7,487 nt of DNA from an uncultured Oscillospiraceae bacterium (lineage in GTDB: Bacteria; Bacillota; Clostridia; Oscillospirales; Acutalibacteraceae): NCBI GenBank assembly GCA_900552225.1, contig URYX01000080.1, forward strand, positions 1 to 7,487, written 5' to 3'. The notes below the pieces were generated by a model. It was not told the DNA's origin. It ran no database searches and saw only the letters and a list, made by a program, of their open reading frames with translations. Positions 4,889 through 7,487 of this stretch are shown one piece after another. Both the position numbers and the translations under genes were made by a program. Numbering within the stretch: position 1 is the stretch's first letter; the number at the start of each line of letters is the position of its first letter.

Positions 4889-6004
4889 ATGCGATTGCTG
4901 ATCTTGAGCTGCTCCACCGGAGACGGACACAACAGCGCGGCGCGTGCCGTGGCCGAGGAGGCCGTGCGGCGCGGAATCACCTATGAAATAGCGGATCCCG
5001 TGCGGTTCCAGGGGCCGCGCGCTCAGCGTCTGGTCACCTCCTGCTATAACGGCATGATCCGCCGCACGCCGAAAATGTTCGGTGCGGTCTATAAGCTGGG
5101 AGCCCTGTACGATGCCGCCGGCTGGCGCTCTCCCGTGTACTGGGCCAATTCCCTGTATACCGATAAGCTGCAGAAATATATCACGGACAACGGTGTCGAT
5201 GCCGTGGTCTCCACCCATCTCTACGGCATGGAGGCCATGACGGCGCTGCGCCGCCATACCGCCCTGCGCACGCCGTCTGTCGGCGTGCTGACCGACTATG
5301 CCGTCATCCCGTTTTTCCGGGAGACGCAGCTTGACAGCTACTGCATCCCCGCCGCCTCGCTGGCCGCCCCGCTGAAGGACCGCGGCATTGCGGAGCAGCG
5401 CATTGCCGTCACCGGTATTCCGGTCTCCGCGCGGTTTTCCGCACGTCTCCCACAGGAGGAGGCCCGCCGCCGTCTCGCACTGCCTCAGGGTGTTCCCGTC
5501 ATTCTGGTGATGTGCGGCGGTGTCGGCTGCGGCAACGTGGGCGGCCTCTGCGATGCCCTGCTTGCCCGGGCACCGGCCGACGCGCGCATTCTGGTGCTGA
5601 CCGGCCGCAACGAAGCCATGCGGCGGCAGCTCGCGGAGCGCGGCGACAGCCGCCTGACCGCCGTCCCGTTTACGACGGAGGTTCCGCTCTATATGAACGC
5701 CTCCGATACCCTGATTTCCAAGCCCGGCGGGCTGTCCAGCACCGAGGCGGCCACCGCCCGCATTCCGCTCGTCCATCTCAGCTCCATTCCGGGATGTGAA
5801 AGCGAAAATCTCCGCTTTTTCGCCTCCCACGGCATGTCTCACGCCGCCCGCAGCCTGCAGGATGCCGCCGAGGCGGCCCTGCACCTGGCGACTCACCCCG
5901 AGGCGGCCGCCGCCATGCGGGAGGCTCAGGCCCGCTCCATGCCCGAAAACGCCGCTGCTCTTGTCTTGAAGGAAGTGGAAAAGCAATGCGCATCGCTCCG
6001 TTGA
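4889..6004 (+). CDS. Diacylglycerol glycosyltransferase, MGDG synthase/UgtP family
   Basis: This 371-residue GT28-type (GT-B fold) glycosyltransferase is related to plant monogalactosyldiacylglycerol synthase and Bacillus UgtP, which transfer hexose from a UDP-sugar to diacylglycerol on the cytoplasmic membrane face. The N-terminal half has LILSCSTGDGHNSAARAV (4-21), then TDYAVIPFF (135-143). The C-terminal sugar-nucleotide half has VTGIPVSARF (174-183), CGGVGCGN (209-216), SKPGGLSSTEA (277-287) and PGCESEN (301-307). Length is typical (about 370-400). GAGG lies eight bases before the ATG. The last 19 bases overlap the plsY-like gene, implying coupled expression. Family differences are visible: the usual His after TDF/TDY is Ile140, and an IPHxxL-type segment is IPAASL. 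It probably makes glucosyl- or galactosyl-diacylglycerol, which can serve as a lipoteichoic acid anchor or a bilayer component. The sugar and the number of residues added cannot be told; MurG-like alternatives are unlikely given the N-terminal motif. Confidence 0.9.
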   Translation: MRLLILSCSTGDGHNSAARAVAEEAVRRGITYEIADPVRFQGPRAQRLVTSCYNGMIRRTPKMFGAVYKLGALYDAAGWRSPVYWANSLYTDKLQKYITDNGVDAVVSTHLYGMEAMTALRRHTALRTPSVGVLTDYAVIPFFRETQLDSYCIPAASLAAPLKDRGIAEQRIAVTGIPVSARFSARLPQEEARRRLALPQGVPVILVMCGGVGCGNVGGLCDALLARAPADARILVLTGRNEAMRRQLAERGDSRLTAVPFTTEVPLYMNASDTLISKPGGLSSTEAATARIPLVHLSSIPGCESENLRFFASHGMSHAARSLQDAAEAALHLATHPEAAAAMREAQARSMPENAAALVLKEVEKQCASLR

Positions 6005-6621
6005 TTCCGCCCGCGCTCTGCCTGCTCGTCGGATTTCTGATGGGCAGCCTCCCGTTCTGCGTCTGGCTGCCGCGCCGGCTCTGTAAGGTGGATGTCTGCG
6101 CCCGGAGCAGCGACGGGAACCCCGGCACCGCCAACGTGTTTACGCTGTGCGGCGTTCCGCTCGGCATCCTCTGTCTGCTGCTGGAGCTCGGCAAGGGCAT
6201 TGTCCCGCTGCTCTGCGCCAAAGTCTGGCTGACCCCCGGCTCCCTCTGGTTCACCGGAGCCATGGCCGCCCCCGTGCTCGGACACGCCCTCGGCCTGCTG
6301 CACCATCGGCACGGCGGAAAATGCATCGCCGTATCCTTCGGCGTGCTGCTTGCCCTGCTGCCGCAGGATCCCGTGGTTCTGTTTTTGGCCATCCCGTATA
6401 TTCTGTTTTCCACGCTCATCCGCATCCGGGAGCATCGGATCCGCAGCCTCATCGCCTTCGCCGCCTTCGGCGTCGGAGCCTTCCTCTGGGAGTGGCGCTG
6501 CGGCGTGTGTACCGTAGCCGCCGGCTGTGTCCTGATTGCCCTTATCGTCATGTACCGTCACAAAAAACCGGCAGAGTCTCCTCTGCCGGTTCCCACTCCC
6601 GACCTCTCAGCCGAGCAATAA
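5986..6621 (+). CDS. Diverged PlsY-like glycerol-3-phosphate acyltransferase
   Basis: PlsY uses acyl phosphate to acylate glycerol-3-phosphate, the first step of phospholipid synthesis in many Gram-positives. This 211-residue polytopic protein has the PlsY layout: GFLMGSLPF at the first helix (16-24), a loop with DGNPGTANVF (43-52), LELGKG (66-71), then GH (99-100) and GGK (110-112), followed by further membrane helices. Key positions differ from canonical PlsY: the motif 1 Ser is Asp43, its Arg is Thr53, the GGKGVAT run reads GGKCIAV, and the C-terminal Asn/Glu motif is not recognisable around IREHRIRSLIAF. It could be a paralogue with altered substrate, or impaired. It starts 19 bases inside the glycosyltransferase gene, with GAAGTGG as a possible binding site, and the same transcript would deliver both proteins. 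Its last 15 bases overlap the tail of the convergent tetR gene, and codons near the end contain the tetR terminator. The hydrophilic Pro-rich tail (residues 192-211) may be a later extension. Confidence 0.8.
   Translation: MRIAPLIPPALCLLVGFLMGSLPFCVWLPRRLCKVDVCARSSDGNPGTANVFTLCGVPLGILCLLLELGKGIVPLLCAKVWLTPGSLWFTGAMAAPVLGHALGLLHHRHGGKCIAVSFGVLLALLPQDPVVLFLAIPYILFSTLIRIREHRIRSLIAFAAFGVGAFLWEWRCGVCTVAAGCVLIALIVMYRHKKPAESPLPVPTPDLSAEQ
6562..6591 (-). terminator. Intrinsic terminator of tetR, inside the plsY-like gene
   Basis: AACCGGCAGAG (6566-6576) and CTCTGCCGGTT (6581-6591) form a perfect 11-base stem with a four-base loop. On the minus strand it runs into six T residues (6562-6567), making a textbook terminator 15 bases after the tetR stop. 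On the plus strand the stem is followed by CCCACTCCC, so it does not terminate the plsY transcript. It lies wholly within codons about 193-202 of the plsY-like gene. Confidence 0.85.
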
Positions 6622-7182
6622 TTCAAGCGGCTCCTGTGCCGCCTCCGTGACCTTGCCCTCCATCCGCCGCTTCAGCTCGCTCAGCGTGCGCAGCGAACCG
6701 CGGATGTCATCCTTCATGCCGTGATCGATCCAGTCGATAATCTGTCCGAAGCACTCATATTTATAAAACCGCACCACAGCCTCCAGCTCCGCCTCCGTCA
6801 GAGGCACCTCCCCGAACACCGTCTGAATATAGGTGCGCACGGCGAACTCGCATTCCTGCATCAGCTGGTGCTCCAGCTGCTCGCGGTTGGCGGAATGGAA
6901 GGTGTTGAGCACGGCGCGGCGATTCTGGAGCGCGAACCCGATGATGGCATCCATACATGCGTCGAAGGTCTCCGCCGTCGGATACCGGCGGATAATGCGC
7001 TCGGTGTTCTCGGTGGTGATTTCGTGCAGCAGCGAGGGAATATCCTCAAAATGGTAATAAAAGGTGTTGCGGTTGATTCCGCAGTCCTCCACAATATCGC
7101 GCACCGTGATCCGTGACAGCGGTCGTTCGTTCAACAGTTTCAGGAAAGAGCTTTTGATTGCCTCTTTGGTGAAGCTCGCCAT
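6607..7182 (-). CDS. TetR-family transcriptional regulator
   Basis: This 191-residue protein is of normal TetR length. The N-terminal DNA-binding domain contains helix-turn-helix residues DIVEDCGINRNTFYYHF (29-45), the standard TetR signature, preceded by TKEAIKSSFLKLLNERPLS (5-23). Residues after about 55 are helical and of the C-terminal type common in Firmicutes regulators near DhaS (TetR_C_8-like), with an unknown ligand. AGGAGA seven bases upstream supports the start. Members usually repress a neighbouring transporter, enzyme operon or their own gene. Here the neighbours are the glycosyltransferase and plsY-like genes, convergent rather than divergent, so a direct local target is not evident. 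The palindrome at 1914-1931 has a TetR-compatible form but lies 5 kb away and no similar site is visible in this gene's own upstream region. Its 3' end overlaps plsY by 15 bases. Confidence 0.93.
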   Translation of the reverse strand: MASFTKEAIKSSFLKLLNERPLSRITVRDIVEDCGINRNTFYYHFEDIPSLLHEITTENTERIIRRYPTAETFDACMDAIIGFALQNRRAVLNTFHSANREQLEHQLMQECEFAVRTYIQTVFGEVPLTEAELEAVVRFYKYECFGQIIDWIDHGMKDDIRGSLRTLSELKRRMEGKVTEAAQEPLELLLG

Positions 7183-7199
7183 AGCCGTATCTCCTCTCT

Positions 7200-7221
7200 G
7201 CGCGGTCGCCCGGGCCGCGCA
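7200..7221 (-). promoter_or_regulatory. Hairpin next to the tetR ribosome binding site
   Basis: TGCGCGG (7200-7206) and CCGCGCA (7215-7221) pair over seven bases around an eight-base loop. On the tetR mRNA this hairpin ends directly before the AGAGGAG binding site, so it could stack against it or modulate ribosome access. GC-rich sequence forms such stems by chance, so support is modest. Confidence 0.3.
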
Positions 7222-7334
7222 TGCAGAATCCGATGGTGTCGGGGAAACGCCGCGCCCCTCCGGGGAAAGGCTCTCCGTATATCCTGTATCGGTCGCCTGT
7301 TTCCGGCGGCTCCAAACCGCAAAAACGGGAACAT

Positions 7335-7367
7335 GTACCGCCCTGCACCCCGAAGGCCGGGCGGTAC
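7335..7367 (-). promoter_or_regulatory. Hairpin at the 5' end of the tetR leader
   Basis: GTACCGCCC (7335-7343) and GGGCGGTAC (7359-7367) form a perfect nine-base stem. On the minus strand the loop contains CC-TTCG-GG, a UUCG tetraloop, which adds stability. If transcription starts near 7374, the hairpin sits within the first 10-40 bases of the mRNA, a position typical of RNA-stabilising 5' stems. It has no T tract and is not a terminator. As a DNA palindrome the arms could alternatively be an operator. Confidence 0.45.
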
Positions 7368-7380
7368 GGTCTATGGCTTC

Positions 7381-7409
7381 ACTCTATCACAGTTTGCTCG
7401 AAAAAGCAA
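7381..7409 (-). promoter_or_regulatory. Promoter candidate for tetR
   Basis: On the minus strand TTGCTT (7404-7409, three of six) and TAGAGT (7381-7386, four of six) are separated by exactly 17 bases, and the -10 is preceded by TGA, a TGn extension. The site lies in the only AT-rich stretch of this gap. It predicts a start near 7374 and a leader of about 190 bases, unusually long for a TetR gene. Confidence 0.4.
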
Positions 7410-7487
7410 GAAAAAGTGAGAAAAACGCACGTTTCCCTCCCACTCCCTCCTCCATCCTTCCGATAACCAAAACAGGCCCTCCGGATG

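Larger units (their letters stand above)
7183..7487. other. Upstream region of tetR, no gene seen
   Basis: This 305-base stretch to the right edge holds no supported coding sequence: the possible readings are short, basic or proline-rich and lack binding sites. It contains the tetR ribosome binding site, two hairpins (7200-7221, 7335-7367) and a promoter candidate (7381-7409). From about 7440 the sequence becomes pyrimidine-rich on the plus strand. The last bases (GGCCCTCC preceded by AAAAC) could be the outer arm of a terminator of a leftward gene lying beyond the window, but the partner arm cannot be seen. Confidence 0.5.

Noticed and set aside
4853..5986. A 377-codon minus-strand open frame antisense to the glycosyltransferase
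   Set aside because: It has Gly/His/Arg-rich shadow composition, and the plus strand carries clear glycosyltransferase motifs.
5778..6561. Minus-strand open frames antisense to the plsY-like gene
   Set aside because: They are shadow frames without domains or start signals, and the tetR terminator would stop transcription on that strand at their beginning.
7046..7348. Small minus-strand open frames in the tetR leader
   Set aside because: They run out of frame into tetR, are Arg/Pro/Gly-rich, and have no ribosome binding site or recognisable features.
7450..7487. AAAACAGGCCCTCCGG at the right edge as half of a leftward terminator
   Set aside because: The opposite arm would be outside the window, so the stem cannot be verified.

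Overview
The window is GC-rich, gene-dense bacterial chromosome. Strong AGGAGG-type ribosome binding sites, an MSGHSKW-type YebC, a UgtP/MGDG-synthase-like glycosyltransferase, a lipoprotein with a Thr-rich tail and a possible forespore promoter together suggest a high-GC member of the Firmicutes (Clostridia, perhaps Oscillospiraceae/Ruminococcaceae). The phylum is fairly safe; the family is a guess. I see no mobile element, CRISPR array, tRNA or rRNA.

Left block (1-1970, all minus strand): the N-terminal 94 codons of the ribosome-assembly GTPase Obg, a complete YebC family protein, and a small SH3-domain lipoprotein. The lipoprotein gene has a good promoter, a palindromic operator candidate and a leader with two hairpins.

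Middle (1971-2449): a divergent plus-strand gene for a 60-residue glycine-rich, single-helix membrane protein. Its promoter matches the forespore sigma-G consensus, and a second, degenerate copy of the lipoprotein operator lies in its leader. It ends at a strong terminator shared with the convergent lipid operon.

Right block (2450-6621): two divergent transcription units for glycerolipid metabolism. Leftward run a six-helix DUF308 protein, a PlsC-type acyltransferase and a diacylglycerol-kinase-family lipid kinase, with a 12-base gap and then an ATGA overlap. Rightward run a glycosyltransferase of the monogalactosyl/glucosyl-diacylglycerol synthase family and an overlapping, strongly diverged PlsY-like protein. 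By family these enzymes could make lysophosphatidate, phosphatidate and glycosyl-diacylglycerol and recycle diacylglycerol, so the region reads as a membrane glycolipid module. PlsY, however, lacks several residues considered essential.

Right edge (6607-7487, minus strand): a TetR-family repressor convergent with plsY. Its intrinsic terminator is embedded in the plsY coding sequence, and it has a long, hairpin-rich leader. It may or may not control the neighbouring lipid genes. I do not see a striking new defence or mobile system. The most distinctive observations are the operator pair with the sigma-G-like promoter, the degenerate PlsY paired with a glycosyltransferase, and the terminator inside plsY.
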